A stretch of 64,000 bases of DNA from Micrasema longulum (GCA_022494885.1 JAGVSM010003591.1:1-64000); one strand, 5' to 3'; counted from the stretch's first letter, positions 1 through 11,415 are shown. Made by a program: numbers and translations. The notes: generated from the sequence alone by a model not told the origin.

Positions 1-109
1 GTTTTGATTTAGGGTAATTTATTACGTTTATTTCTATTTTTATATCTTTAGCTTTTTAATCTTTTTTTTCTATTAAATATGTTTCTGTAACTTGAATTAT
101 GAAAATAAA

Positions 110-215
110 ACTTTTATTCTATTGGTTGGTTGGAAGAAATTGCCATTTGGCAATAAGCCCGCCAATTTACAAATAAAATTACGGACAAAAAGTTAAATAA
201 AAAAATAAGTAACAG
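110..215 (+). mobile_element. RTE-like LINE 3'-UTR fragment
   Basis: A short segment contains GGAAGAAATTGCC followed by GGCAATAAGCCCGCC, so ATTGCCA and TGGCAAT form a 7-bp stem. Related segments occur on the minus strand at 12.64 kb, 37.96 kb and 63.41 kb. The motif resembles the 3'-UTR hairpin of insect RTE-clade LINEs; that assignment is from memory of the family and is inference. No coding part is attached. Confidence 0.45.
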
Positions 216-300
216 ATGATCGAAATACGGTTAATTTGGTTTTTTTAATGCAGTGCCATATGCAACACTGGGTTTAGAAAGGGGACTGATGACTTTCCGA

Positions 301-420
301 TTAAATAGGCAATCTTTATGGCCCTTAAATTGTAATTAGTTAAAATGTACATGTATTTTTACAAATAAGCGACCTTTGTGGCCCTTAAATTGTAATCAAT
401 TAAATTTTACATGTATTTTT
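301..420. repeat. Two-unit 60-bp tandem duplication
   Basis: Two successive 60-bp units (301-360 and 361-420) both contain GGCCCTTAAATTGTAAT and end in ACATGTATTTTTAC. The units differ at a handful of positions, so the duplication is not recent. No coding potential is seen. Confidence 0.85.
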
Positions 421-862
421 ACGTCCACTGTCGCTAGTAGTATTTAAATTAAATTTTTAACGGTTTATTTTTTATAATTTGTTTACTTTTTAATGAAATT
501 GTCTGCGGCACACAATTTTAGAAGCTCAAGCCCACACTTCAGCATCGCATGGATAATATAGCATGGTTTGGAACCCTCCATTATGGCATTTCACTTACCA
601 CTCTTGTGAAATGTATTAACGAATTCCATCGACCTATTTCCAATAATACCTACATATATTGAACACTCGCCGTAATATAGTCCTTTATATGATCATACCC
701 GTCTTATAGTTATGAGGCAGGAAATATAATAGAAAACAATTTGACTTGAACATAATACAAAGGAGTCAGTAATAGGTTCTCGAATATCAAGTTATCAATT
801 CCAAAAATATTTTGATTAATTAAACTGCTAATTTTCTATAGAATCCCTTTTTATTACAAACA

Positions 863-1367
863 AATAAACAAACAAACCATCACACCGTTTCCCCGTAGGG
901 GTAGGCAGAGAGGATAGAACGCCATGTCACTCTGTCTTTGCATACAGACCTCGCTTCCTCTACATTCATACATCTTCTTATGCACGCATGCCGATTATTT
1001 CTACTCGAGACATGTAAATCTTCAATGATTCGTCGGATTTGATCGTGCCACGTCCTTTTCGGTCATCCTCGTACCCTGCATCTATCAACCTTTGCATCAA
1101 ATAGTTTTAGCCGCTCTTTCACTATTCATTCGCTCTACATGTCCAAACCGACGCAGCACCCCTTTCTTGATTCTGTCGATAATGCATGTCTCAGCCTTAC
1201 ACAGTTCACAGATCTTGACATTTGTGCACCTATCATACATCGTTTTACCACACACTCGCCTAAGGGATCGCATTTCGACAGCATTCAACCTACTTTAAAA
1301 TTATTTTTCCAATACCCCACTTCGCTCCCATACATTAGAGCTGGCATTGTGAACTGCTAGTTTTTCC
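863..1367 (-). mobile_element. LINE RT C-terminus, tetranucleotide-tail family (LINE-T)
   Basis: The minus strand encodes the distal end of a non-LTR retrotransposon protein. A clean 63-codon stretch (1288-1097) reads MNAVEMRSLRRVCGK, then IDRIKKGVLRRFGHVERMN. It matches the same region of the copy at 44.9-45.8 kb almost residue for residue. Upstream, 1367-1300 still shows KLAVHN and a YGSE-like remnant in a shifted frame. The element ends after GTGATGG in a (TTTG)n-type tail (863-885 read on the minus strand). It is 5'-truncated and frameshifted, so it is a dead fragment. The exact LINE clade is not determined. Confidence 0.8.
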
Positions 1368-2300
1368 TGCTGCAATAAATATTTTTATTTGGTAAAAACT
1401 CATTTGGTTCAAAAGTTATTGTGTTTTGGAAATTGCACAATCACAAAATTCTGTTTTTCTGAATACTCCAGTGATTAATTCTTTAAGGGACAGATTATTA
1501 AAAAAGTTTCTTCATCGCTTTCAGAATAAGTATCAAGTATTAAGGTTTTATAGAATCATTATTGTTCGAAGCTGCATTAAACTCGAAACGAAGAACTTCG
1601 AACAATTTACGTAAACAAAAGCGTTATCAGATACCGTTGCTGCAGCGTCTCCCTTGTGACGTCACAAAAATCTTAAAAACGAAAATCAAAAGAGCTCCCT
1701 ACAAAGTTGAGAGGGTTTTTTTCACCCAACTATCATAAATTAAGAAGTTTTGCCCAAGAAAGTTCCGGCGCTATTGTTTTTATCATTTGCTCGTGTAATT
1801 AACGCTAAGAAAGTTCCTTATTCCGATCCGAGTCTCATTGTTCGAAGTTTTATCATATTATTAGTACTGCTTGTTCATAATATCACGTTTTGCGATCCGA
1901 AGATGACTTCACGTAATTTAATTAAGTTCTACAAAGACTATGTTCGAATTATAAGTCGTAAATTAAATAAAAAATATAGGGGATGTTTTGGATTTGTGTG
2001 CATTTGATTCAAGTGTCAAACCGTCTTATCTTTTGAAATCCGGTGGCCTTTGTTTTGAGTTTCACAGTTCTGACGTCACTTCTTTACCTAGCTGTGAGAC
2101 AATAAAGCAGAAACCTTGATTTGGTTAACCGTATTCATATCAAGGTACCACAAAGGCAAACGCGTTATACCCAACTTATTCATATACCTAAATGTAGAAC
2201 AATTTTTTTTTTAAATACTACCGTTAACCGTATTATGGACACTTATAACTGGAAATTTAGCCACATTTAGTAAATTTATCAAAACCACCATAATATATCT
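1368..2300. other. Unassigned AT-rich stretch with one small hairpin
   Basis: No recognisable gene or element. An 11-bp inverted repeat (ATTGTTCGAAG at 1561-1571 and CTTCGAACAAT at 1596-1606) is present. An 85-codon open frame at 1750-2007 has no recognisable motif and the composition of the surrounding DNA, so I do not call it a gene. Confidence 0.5.
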
Positions 2301-2307
2301 CGTAATT

Positions 2308-2878
2308 GCTCCAAAAATATTTAATGATTTATTGCCAAATATAAAAGACTCAAAATGTAAAACAAATTTTAAAATAAAAATAACTGCACATATAAATAGT
2401 GTGGCAAGACATTTTTTTGAAAAATATTAGTAAATAAAAAAAACGTAGTACTTTATATAATTGATACACATATTATTTTTATATTTATGTATTTCATTGC
2501 TTTATATTTGTTTTTTATTATATTTCATAGTATTATTTATGTTTAAGTAACATGTATTCTTGGCACATGTAGTAAATACTTTATATTTGTATAATAACGA
2601 TTTTTAATTTCTTACATTTGATTAGCTAGGCATTTATAATTTAGTAGTATTGGTTTTTTTTTAATGTTATTGTTTCATTAGTATAGGACTACTTATGTTC
2701 TAAAAGATAAAAAATCTCCATCTTAGAACAGGATGAGCCATGTTACATGGAGACTATCATAAACAGAGCACACTCCGTTTTCATTTTATATTAAATAGTT
2801 TTATCTAGATTCCCTGTTATTAAATATGTATACTAATGTTATGCAATAAATTTATAAAATAAAATAAATAAATAGGTA
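2308..2878 (+). mobile_element. LINE C-terminal tail and 3' UTR
   Basis: From 2308 to 2430 the plus strand reads APKIFNDLLPNIKD, then about 25 residues, then FFEKY and a stop. This is the typical end of a Jockey/CR1-type LINE ORF2 (a conserved APxxFNxLP motif followed by a short basic helix). About 430 bp of AT-rich 3' UTR follows and finishes in an (AAATA)n-type tail at about 2855-2878. The 5' part is missing. Clade assignment is tentative. Confidence 0.65.
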
Positions 2879-2879
2879 A

Positions 2880-3924
2880 TGAATTTTCTTTGCCTTATTT
2901 TTCCTCTCCGTTCTTTTCCATCCCTACATAAATTTTTAGAGTTTTATAGCGAAAAGATATTTTAATATAATTATAAATCCCCGTATTGTGGGCCAACTGT
3001 TTGTAACACCTAATTTTTATCGATCGAATTAAATCAATCTTATATGATCATTTATCCTATTTATATATTATGTTGGTGCATATAATATGTATGTTATTTT
3101 TAAACCAACGCACAGGTTTTGTTATATTTACCTTGTTTTATTGTTGACAGACATCGTATTCATTGGATTTTGTGGTTATTCATTCCGTATTCGTAAGTGC
3201 AAATTGAATTTTAAATTAAAATGCTTTATCCATAAAAATGTTTAAAACTTACTTTACTACTTTTTAAATATACAATCAAAAAATCAAAACTAACATTAAA
3301 AAAATATGTTTAGAAGGTTTCGAAAGAAGGTATCAACTATTTTTTATTTTATTTCCTTTTCTTCATAGTCAAACATTTTACCATGTTCTCTTCTTTATAT
3401 CCCTTTCGATATAAATTGACATTTTAAATATCATTTTTTGTGAATACGTAATATCTTTACTAACAAATTATTTTTTATCATTACTGATAATTAACAAAAT
3501 GTTCAGACGGTTAAAAACTTCAAACCTCGGTTTAGAGCCAAAAGTAAATGGAATATTTTTTTTTGTAATTTTTACGCTCAACGTGATCCAAAATGCAACT
3601 TTTAAGTCCCCTTTAACTTTGATGTCTAAAAAATAAAAAAAAACCTGATACATCATCGGCCCACTCTAATGTACAACTTGTTTTTGTATAAGAAATTAAA
3701 GAAAAAAAACGACAGATGTGATTTTATTTGTTTTATTTAATTATCTAATTGAAAATAGGTATGCATGTGAAATTGTATCGACTAATATCTACAAATTGTA
3801 TACTTTTAAGTATGTGCCATGTAAAATAAAAAATAATATAATGAAAACGTTCAGTGTTTTTTTATATTTTTTTATTTGTTAGTAGAGTCGTTAACTAAGC
3901 CAAAAAAAACATAATTTGTATATC
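2880..3924. other. AT-rich, nothing recognised
   Basis: Low-complexity A/T-rich DNA without an open frame above about 60 codons, SINE boxes or inverted termini that I could find. Confidence 0.5.
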
Positions 3925-4190
3925 GTATAATCAACATCATCATTTCCTTTCCGCACCTAATGCTGCAAAGAGCACTGCATTGGTACTCCAATCGCAGCGT
4001 ATCTTGATCATTTTTGTTACATGAAGGTAAGATGATTAGTCTTGCGCTTCAGGAACTAGTGCCGGGACTATGAAATATTCTAGTGTAAGAAAACTCTTTA
4101 AAATAAATATTTCATATCAACCATGTCGAGAATCTTGCATGGTAGGCAAACGCACTGACCATTACACCAGTAGGCCGTATTATCAGCACC
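3925..4190 (-). mobile_element. tRNA-derived SINE (SINE-1), degraded copy
   Basis: The minus strand starts with a tRNA-like head near 4180, with an A-box-like CTGGTGTAATGGTCAGTG and then GTTTGCCTACCATGCAAGATTCT. The body aligns with the neighbouring copy at 4555-4830 (shared GCAGCGTATCTTGATCAT and GCGCTTCAGG segments) and with the fragment at 47985-48085. The B box is eroded. Length of about 265 bp fits a SINE. Confidence 0.6.
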
Positions 4191-4200
4191 GTGAATTTTC

Positions 4201-4476
4201 CAAGTTTTTTATTTCTGAAATAACTCCGCGCGATACGTCAGAGGTTCTTCTCTGTCAGTTCTCCCGATCGATTTGTTTACGGTAAGCAAACCGAATATCC
4301 TTCACAGCTCTCATAATATTGGTTGGTTAAAATAAACCAGTGACGTCAAATAGTTATTATAATTTTTTCATACATTTTCAAGAAACTTTACAGTACAATT
4401 TAATGCTGTAATTTTTACCGCGCCCAAGAAAACGTTTTTTGTATCCAATTTCCCGTAGGACTGAAATTCCTCATTA
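4201..4476 (-). mobile_element. MITE with AATGAGGAA inverted ends (MITE-E), truncated copy
   Basis: One terminus, CTGAAATTCCTCATTA (4461-4476), matches the terminal repeats of the full copies at 37477-37909 and 43262-43668. Internal blocks shared with those copies include ATTTCTGAAATAACTCC, the GACGTCA box and CGCGCCCAAGAAAACGTTTTTT. The other end abuts the SINE at 4190 and its terminal repeat is not visible. No coding capacity. Confidence 0.7.
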
Positions 4477-4554
4477 CACCATGTTTAAAAAAAGGGCGTA
4501 ATCAAAATAAAAATTCATTAATTATGCAACCTAACCTAACCAACATACTCTATA

Positions 4555-4830
4555 TAGGAATTCGTCATCACCATCACTCCCCTTTACCCACCCAGTGGTG
4601 CACTGAGCACTTCATTTGTCAAACATACGCAGCGTATTTCAATCATCTTCTACATGCAGGAAAAGTGGTCAGTCTGACGCTTGAGGTACTATTCTAGGAA
4701 TAATGGAATATGGCAGATTAAAAAAACATTGAAATCAATGTTTGACATCCACTCTGCGGGAATTGAACCCATGACTTCAAGAATTGTAGACAAATACGCC
4801 AACCACCACACAACGAAGCGGACTTATCGC
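4555..4830 (-). mobile_element. tRNA-derived SINE (SINE-1)
   Basis: On the minus strand the head has an A-box-like GTGGTGGTTGGCG (complement of about 4797-4809) and a B box GGGTTCAATTCCC (complement of 4758-4770), spaced as in an RNA polymerase III promoter. The body continues to about 4555 and is collinear with the copy at 3925-4190. The tail is not clear. Confidence 0.75.
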
Positions 4831-4859
4831 AAATAGATTTCTTTATTCTTCTTCTCTTA

Positions 4860-5325
4860 GTGCCCTGTCGGGTATCCCCAACATTAGCAATTACTCGAAA
4901 GTCGAAAGTCTCTCTGTCCTGTCCGTGCTGCCCGGAAACTTGCTGTACAGTCCTGAAGCCAGTCCTGTCTCGTATATTACGCAACCAGGATATCTGTCTT
5001 TTTTCAACCCCTCGGTGACCTTCAATCTTGCCCTTCAAAATCAAATGAAGCAAGAGGTGCTTTCTTTCACGCATTATTTGCCCCAGATACGAAATTTTAC
5101 GAACTTTTATGTTGGTAAAGAGTTCTCTGTCGTTCTATCTCGACTTAATACTTCTGAGTTCGTTATCAGGTCTGTCCGGGATATCTTAAGTATTTTGCGA
5201 TGCAAACACATCTCAAAAGCCTCCAGCCTGTTAATTGTGTTCACCTTCAGAGTCCAAGTCTCACAGCCATACAAGATTTATTTATTCAGGATTTTTATCT
5301 TAGAGCAGCCATTCAGTCTAAAAGT
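4860..5325 (-). mobile_element. LINE RT C-terminus (GKIEGRRG/WLRN family)
   Basis: The minus strand, read with frameshifts, encodes LYGCETWTL, NRLEAFEMC, then KHLLLHLILKGKIEGHRG, SWLRNIRDRTG and IANV in that order. This is the standard end of a LINE RT ORF in which the thumb is followed by a conserved GKIxGxRGxGRR basic segment. The clean part covers about 5074-4860; 5325-5080 is in other frames. A related copy lies at 16.2-17.1 kb. It is 5'-truncated and not functional. Confidence 0.75.
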
Positions 5326-5334
5326 TGGGTGAAA

Positions 5335-6240
5335 TGACATGACAGTGACATAAAATAATCTTAATCTAATGTTTGCTAACATTATTTTGGATAATTATCC
5401 TTTATTTTTTTAATATATAAAGACATATGCTTTTATCATTTTGAAGTAGAGTTAAGGATGGGGTGGAAGTTTAGATCCACCAAGAAAATATACTTCTGTG
5501 TAAAGTAAACATATTTCCTGTTTTATTGTTATCACAAAGCAAGCATCTGAGGATCTACGCAACTTATATGTAAATAATTCCATGTTTACTTAAAAGGGTT
5601 GTGATATTGTAAAAAAACAGCGCTATTATTTCTTACAAATGAAAGTTCCATAAAAAATATGGGAACCTCAATCTTCCTGATTCTAAAACTAAAACTAAAA
5701 ATTGATGTCAAGGTTACTATTTTATTTTAATCCCTTTGACGTTCAATGATAAATCTACATTTTATAGAAAAAAGCACTTTTTGCTTTTTTTTATTAGAAA
5801 TTTGTTTGGCGTTATAATGAACTGATTAACATGTTGGAAAAAAGAATAATTGATCATTACCATGGATGTAAAGTGTGCGTAGCAAAAATATTTTATTTAT
5901 TTCAAAAATTGTGTGTTTAGGAGGAGTTTCCTACTCGTCGGATGGCTCCTAAAGCCATATAAAGTGAAATATATAGTGTGCCTTAGAGTACTATATTTTA
6001 TTACTGGATTTTTTAAATTTCTGTTTTCTTAATTTTACTCCTTCATTTGAAGGAATATCACTATTTTGATATTTCTCGTGGAGACGGTTGTCTCGTGGAG
6101 AAGGTTTACTTCGTATCTCTTAAATTAAACAAAATATTAAATCAACACTATTTTTAGTAAGTCCAAATGTTTGCAAATCCATTGTTTATTTAGATATACT
6201 CAAAACATTGTTGATTAAACTAGCTGATATAAGAAGATGC
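5335..6240. other. AT-rich, nothing recognised
   Basis: No open frame of note. A short direct repeat of TCTCGTGGAGA occurs twice within about 20 bp near 6076-6106. No SINE boxes or long inverted repeats were seen. Confidence 0.45.
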
Positions 6241-6244
6241 GTAA

Positions 6245-6530
6245 AAATTGGAAAATTGTAATCATGCGTTGTCTAGTAGGTAAATCGGTTCAGCCGAATG
6301 AATCTCATCCATATGATAAAGGTTTCAGCTCTTTTACTTCACAAAAGTCAACATATGGAAGAGTTGAAAAAATGTAGATCTTTAAACATAGTCAGAATGG
6401 TGAATGTTACACGATGTGTAAAATGGCCACTTAAACCAGCCAATGACAGATCGTAAGTTTTGTAAATGCCTAGACTTCCATAATCCCTTCTCAAAATATT
6501 TTTCCCCTCAATTACAGAAAAATCATATTT
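6245..6530 (-). repeat. Foldback family FB-A, half-copy
   Basis: Read on the minus strand this follows the FB-A order: CCTAGACTTCC-complement block, CTGTCATTGGCTGG, TTTAAGTGGCCA, a CACATCG/GTGTAA block, then AAAGAGCTGAAACC and the TACTAGACAACGC block. It lacks a second inverted arm. It is more diverged than the copies at 10.4, 25.1 or 63.2 kb. Confidence 0.75.
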
Positions 6531-6539
6531 TAAAAAATA

Positions 6540-7230
6540 TGTTTAAATCTTGTTTATTTTAATCAAGGTAAAAAAAAAATAAGTAAACCTTAAAATGAGA
6601 CATAATATATATAACTAGATTTGTGTTTATAAGATAAATAATTAATAATATTTTTTAATGAACAAATTTGTGTTGAAAACTTATTCGTTTATTTCCAAAA
6701 AACCTCCTGTGTCCGGTACTGGGCGACCTCTCCTTTTGGGTTCACCAACAGGCACTTAAACATTGACATTCGCTTATTTAATATTTAAAAGCACTCTATG
6801 TGCATCGCCCTTGTTGGTACAACAAAAATTAAATCTAACATTGGGCCTTTGGATTAAAAGCAGAGGAATTTCATATATTCTTTATTTCCTAAAAATATTT
6901 GCCCTGCTATCGATAAAATGAAAATCCATTAAAAAATATTGTATCAACGTTGGGTTTCTCTCCTGAGATGAAAAATAGTATACTTCTGCCAAAAGCAATA
7001 ATCAAATAAGGGAGGCTTATAACTTTCGGTCAACAGAAGAAATAAAAGGAAATATGTAATGTTTATTGAGCGGGAGATGAATAAAAGATTCGTAGAGCGC
7101 TGGAAACAAGAATTAAATTACTACAAGGACTTTCCTCTTACTGGGAGACGCTTTAATTCATTGACATACTAAAACAGGACATGCTCTCTTATTTGAAAAA
7201 TTGAAATGAACGGTCTTCCACTTTTAATAA
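6540..7230. other. Unassigned stretch
   Basis: AT-rich DNA with one slightly more complex patch at 6700-6770 (CTGTGTCCGGTACTGGGCG). No family or gene could be recognised. Confidence 0.4.
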
Positions 7231-7231
7231 T

Positions 7232-7965
7232 AAACTGGCGGACCCAACAGACGTTGTTCTGTTCGAATGTTTGCTTGTCTGCTATTAGCAGGTCCAGCAA
7301 ACGTTTTTTCCATTTTCAAATTTTTGATGACTTATATACTAAGTGACATTTGGCATTGAGTTTGACATTTCAATCTTATCGTTTCGTCATTGTGTGATTT
7401 GTTGTTGCCCAGAGCAAAATAAAAAAAATAGCGCAATATCACCAGCCACCTACCTAGTCCAATGTGGAAGTTCAGAGTCTTTTTTTATTTCTTAATAGAA
7501 TATTAAACTAGACCAAAATTGACAAATTTTTATATGACTTACTTTTAAAAATGATAAACAATTAATACATTCGTTTTTTTTTTATATTACAATCAAGAAT
7601 TTTATTTTGTGTTTGACCAGTTTTAATGATTTTTAAAGTAGCGTAAGATTTTTCTTGTGCTGTGGGTGTTTTCCGGAAATTGAGAAATGCCGTTTTTGTG
7701 ATCGACACTATTTTTAGAAGGTGATTTTTACAATTTTTGTATGAAAGCGGTCTGGCTGTTTTTATCAGAACATAGAATTGACCCTAATGCACCCGTTACC
7801 ATCAATATTATTATTTTTAAACTGTAGACTGGCTGCTTTCTGCATAACTACATTCAATTGTAAATTTAAACCATCCTGGGACCCACTCAAACACACACAA
7901 AAGTTTCATCAAAATCGGTCCTGCGGTACTTCACAAGATTCACAGATCGCAATAGTGTTGTGACA
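7232..7965 (+). mobile_element. DNA-transposon-like repeat (family T), diverged copy
   Basis: The left end, AATAAACTGGCGGACCCAAC followed by AGACGTTGTTCTGTTCGAA, matches the left end of the copy at 48936-49632. The right end keeps TCATCAAAATCGGTCCTGCGGT, a module common at the ends of this repeat type in insects. The middle is diverged. The 61-codon open frame at 7778-7963 falls inside and shows no known motif. Confidence 0.55.
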
Positions 7966-8039
7966 GTCTTTTTTCTTTCGATTTTCGATATCGATTTGAA
8001 ATAATTTTCTGTGAGATGGGGTAAATAGAAACGGTAGAA

Positions 8040-8315
8040 ATTAATAACTTCCCGAAATATGTAGGTATTTACTCCAACATTTTCATTCAGTAGTTACATA
8101 TAATTATTTTTAATGATATCTTCTTTGGAATTTTTTATTTATACTTGGTTTTTCTGTATGATTATTCTATTGCTTCACATGTTATTATTAATTGATTCAT
8201 TTTACTACGTATTTTTAATTGTTAATTATTATTGCTTAACACAAATACAGCCTAAAAAGCCTTAATAAGTTCATGAATATGTAAACGAGTGTAATTTTAA
8301 ATGGATAAATAAATA
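8040..8315 (+). mobile_element. LINE-C 3' UTR fragment
   Basis: This segment aligns with 41870-42095. Both share CTATTGCNTCACATG-like and GCCTAAAAAGCCTTAATA blocks, then TTCATNAATAT and a terminal (AATA)n tail (8295-8315). Only the 3' UTR is present. The antisense copy at 12736-13378 belongs to the same family. Confidence 0.7.
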
Positions 8316-9025
8316 GGAGATCACCGAATTAAAAAAAAAAACTTCTCTTTCATGTTATTATCGCGTTTGAATTTTCGACAGTTGACAAGTCCTAAATTTT
8401 AGTAAAGTTCATGTTCTGAATTAATAAAAGTGGTTGCAGACGTAAACAAAGGATCTCAAAGCCTTCATTTCAATATTTAATCCTCTGATTCTACTAAAGA
8501 AAAACTATTACCAACGTAAAACCCATAAAGCAACCCAAAACAAAACTACTCTACCTTTTTTACATTGTTCGTAATTAGGAATTTAAAATGAAAAAGATGC
8601 TTCGTGCATTTTAAATTGAAAAGAATTTTATGAAAAAAATATGTTGTCTGTATGACCTTTGACATTAGAACAGGATTCACTGTCAACCGTAAAATTTCAT
8701 ATTCTGAAAGAGTACTGTAAAATTACCCAAATGTAACCTTATTTTTGTCTTGGAGTTACTGCAGTATTTTATCTTTGAATTTAAGTAAAGACTCATCAAA
8801 AACTAAAGGAATCAAAAAATTACAATTACAAAAAAAAACTCTTTTATACGTGTTTGTAATAATATACAATTAATAATAATTATCATTATTTATTAACATA
8901 ACAATTCATATAATCTAATCCATTTTGTAGCAAAAAAAATTCTCTGTATTGTGTGTAGTCCGTCTTACTTGGTAAAGCCGGTTTTAAGGCAGATATTTTA
9001 ACATGCGGTGCTAAATAAGGATAAA
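8316..9025. other. AT-rich, nothing recognised
   Basis: No open frames, SINE boxes or inverted repeats worth naming. An A-run follows the LINE tail at 8330-8341. Confidence 0.45.
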
Positions 9026-9029
9026 CCAT

Positions 9030-9640
9030 TTTCTTTTTCTTTCTTCTTCTTCAGCCTTCTGTTCTCCACTGCTGGATATAGGCTTCTTCCATATTTTTCC
9101 ATTTTTCTCGGTCGGTTGCTTCTTGTAGCCAATGTTTACCATCTACAGCTGCTATGTCGTCGGACCATCTTTTTTTAGGTCTTCCGACGCCTCGCTTATT
9201 CTCCCAAGGTCTCCATCTTAAAGTTTTAGGGGTCCATCTCGTGGGGTCTTGTCTCGCAACAGATCCTGCCCATTGCCACTTCAGTCCTGCTACGCGATCC
9301 ATGATATCCTATATTCTGGTTCTGTTCCTAATTTCTTAATTTCTTATTTTATTTCTTAGGCTTATACCAAGCATGGATCTTTCCATGGATCGCTGTGTGC
9401 ATTTGAGCTTTCCTACATTTCTTTGGGGGACCATGGTCTCTAATGCATTTGTTCTCACTGGCAGTATACATGATTCGTGAGTTTTCCTTTTCAGACAAAT
9501 CGGAATTTCTTTATTTTCAAGTATGTGCCTAAGTTTGCTAAAAGCTGCTCAACTCATTTCTATTCGTCTTGGCAGTTCCACCGTTTAGTTTTCTTCATCA
9601 CAGCCTACTAATGTATAAACTTTACAAGTTTTATTTGTCT
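9030..9640 (-). mobile_element. LINE RT C-terminus (LKWQWAGSVAR type)
   Basis: A clean 83-codon stretch (9302-9051) reads GLKWQWAGSVARQD, then RWRPWENKRGVGRPKKRW, SDDI, DREKWKNMEEAYIQQW and a stop. This is the end of a LINE ORF2 in which a KWxWAGHxAR motif precedes a basic GRPxxRW motif. Upstream on the minus strand, 9640-9310 still shows QRSMERSMLGISLRNKIRN with internal stops. The element has no 5' end. The family is known from many insects; the clade is not resolved here. Confidence 0.8.
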
Positions 9641-9739
9641 TTTCTTTTTTATATCAATAATGTGTTTAAGTAATTCTTCTGACATCCCTGTTTTATTATT
9701 TATAAATATTTTATTATTTTATTAGCTGTGATATTGACT

Positions 9740-10140
9740 TTACACATTTAATTCATGTCTGCTCCGTAGATGGAGCATATGGTGTCCACGAAATCTCTCC
9801 AATTTTGCGAAAAACTGTCGTGTGTCCTCCGAAGTCTGGTCGGCGTCCTGTTGTTCAGACGGGTACTGCCGAGGAACTGTCAGTCGTGGATGCCCAGAAC
9901 TACGAGAAACTAATACCTTGTTAAAAAAGGCAAGCGTAGTTGAGGTTTTCGGGTGGTGTCCGCAATACATGACCAAGCCAGCTCTATCGCCTCCGCATGA
10001 TGACAGTTGTCATTGGAGGTTGCTGCGTCATCCCATTGCATACTCAGTATTTTCCTTAGATACTTATTCACAAAACTCAATAGTTTGCTGTTTTGCGCCC
10101 TAAGGAAGGCATTTATTCGCAATCGTAGAGGAGAATAGGT
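9740..10140 (-). mobile_element. LINE RT C-terminus, second family
   Basis: On the minus strand, 10140-9990 encodes KYLRKILSMQWDD, resembling the LRRILxIxWxD motif of LINE proteins. Near the end, in a different frame, NWRDFVDTICSIYGAD appears, like the terminal WRxFVxxLC motif of some LINE ORFs. Between them the frame shifts at least once. Several overlapping open frames on both strands here are by-products of the higher GC content. Assignment rests on these two motifs only. Confidence 0.55.
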
Positions 10141-10404
10141 GCTATGTAAGCATTCTATAGGCAAATAGGGTAAGTGTTTTAATAAAAAAATAAACGATAG
10201 GTTACGGTTTCGCAGTAGCGTCGCGGACATTTTTTCACTTGTTTTCCATTTTCCAATTTTATTTACTTATAGTTATCTACTAAGTAAAATAGGATCCAAA
10301 ATGTAAATATACAGTTTAATCAAAACAACGTATAAATGGTTTAGTAAAGTTTCATGTATTTTCATAAATAAAAGTTTTAACGCAAATCACAATATTATTG
10401 TAGG

Positions 10405-10652
10405 TTAACATATTACAACAGAGATGAAGAACATTTAAGAGAAGGTAATATAGAAGTCTAGGCATCTACAGGGCTTATGACCTGTCAATGACTGGTTGCT
10501 TAGACTTCTGCCTAGACTTCTGCCTAGACTTCTAAATTACCTTCTCTTAAATGTTCTTCATCTCTGTTGTAATATGTTAATATAAACAGCTCCCCGGGGA
10601 GTTTAATCCAGTCCTTGTCTACAAAAATTTGGAAAAACTCAAAATATTTTTG
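10405..10652. repeat. FB-A hairpin copy
   Basis: The left arm (about 10405-10463) and right arm (about 10521-10581) are inverted repeats with one mismatch over about 58 bp; both contain ATTACAACAGAGATGAAGAA. Between them lies the core ACAGGGCTTATGACCTGT and three copies of the 12-mer TAGACTTCTGCC. The right arm continues into a CTCCCCGGGGAG palindrome and the CTCAAAATATTTTT terminus. The 11-mer ATTATTGTAGG stands immediately on both sides (10394-10404 and 10653-10663), as expected for a target-site duplication. Confidence 0.85.
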
Positions 10653-10663
10653 ATTATTGTAGG

Positions 10664-11415
10664 TGTAACGAACGTCATCGGAACGTCAGCGGCCCTTACT
10701 AGGACCATTTAATACGTAGTTATAATGACCATCTCGGTATAAGTTAGCGAAATACTGCCGCTCAATAAAGACTTTTATTTGTTGCTGTGCTATACTGCAA
10801 AACATATAATTAGATATAGATAATATTAGAACGCTCTAATAAAAATAAACTGCTCAAAAATCATTATATGTTATATTTCTATGTAAAACACGTTGCTTCT
10901 CTCACGGTCCATATCCTAATGCGTTTGGGTAGCAGGGCGGGGTAGTCCTTATACGTGGCGAGAGGGAGACAGATAGAGTGGGCAAACAGCGCGCTATCCC
11001 TTTCGCGACGGGATTGGTCGGCTATCTCACACCCGCTATTGGCCGGCCGGTGTAGGCCGTGCATATTTCTGTGGATAAATAGGCCACAAGGCCCCATAAT
11101 AAATCAGTCTCACTCTACTACTCGTGTTTGAATCATCTCTCCGCTCTACCTTCCACCGATACCGATTACTCTACAAGACCTTCGCCCGCCCTTTGGATTC
11201 GACTACTGAACTTCTCACTCTACGAATCCTGACCACGGCGCTTTCTTCTGGATTTATAAGTCATTTTAAAGATATACAAGCTAAATCTGTTTTGATTGTA
11301 GTTTCGGGGGAATATGCGCTCAGTTCTTCGGTTTCCGCTGTCTCACAACCAGCGGATGAGACGGCCTAGTGAACGAGGTGGACCTGCAAAACTCGCCGGT
11401 AGCGCGTCAGTTACA
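10664..11415 (+). mobile_element. Solo LTR of an LTR retrotransposon
   Basis: This 752-bp block begins TGTAAC and ends GTTACA, the short inverted TG...CA termini of an LTR. It is flanked by an exact 5-bp target duplication GTAGG (10659-10663 and 11416-11420). It is visibly richer in G and C than its surroundings. No primer-binding site, internal coding region or second LTR follows, so it is a solo LTR left after LTR-LTR recombination. A 5-bp duplication is compatible with several LTR superfamilies, which cannot be told apart here. Small open frames inside it on both strands are incidental. Confidence 0.88.
11075..11109 (+). promoter_or_regulatory. Core promoter and polyadenylation signal of the solo LTR
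   Basis: A TATA-like ATAAATAGG lies at 11075-11083 and an initiator-like TCAGTC at 11104-11109, so the initiator A is 31 bp from the TATA start, the usual spacing. AATAAA overlaps at 11098-11103 and could serve as the LTR's polyadenylation signal. This fits the U3/R boundary of an insect LTR. Activity is not shown. Confidence 0.65.

Noticed and set aside
301..420. CRISPR-like direct repeats
   Set aside because: Only two adjacent units with no spacer organisation, in a eukaryotic setting; this is a simple tandem duplication.
4925..5332. 135-codon plus-strand open frame, one of the longest
   Set aside because: It is the antisense shadow of a LINE whose conserved motifs are on the minus strand.
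9740..10230. Host gene suggested by several long overlapping frames
   Set aside because: Minus-strand motifs (LRKILSMQWDD and WRDFVDTIC) indicate a LINE C-terminus with frameshifts.
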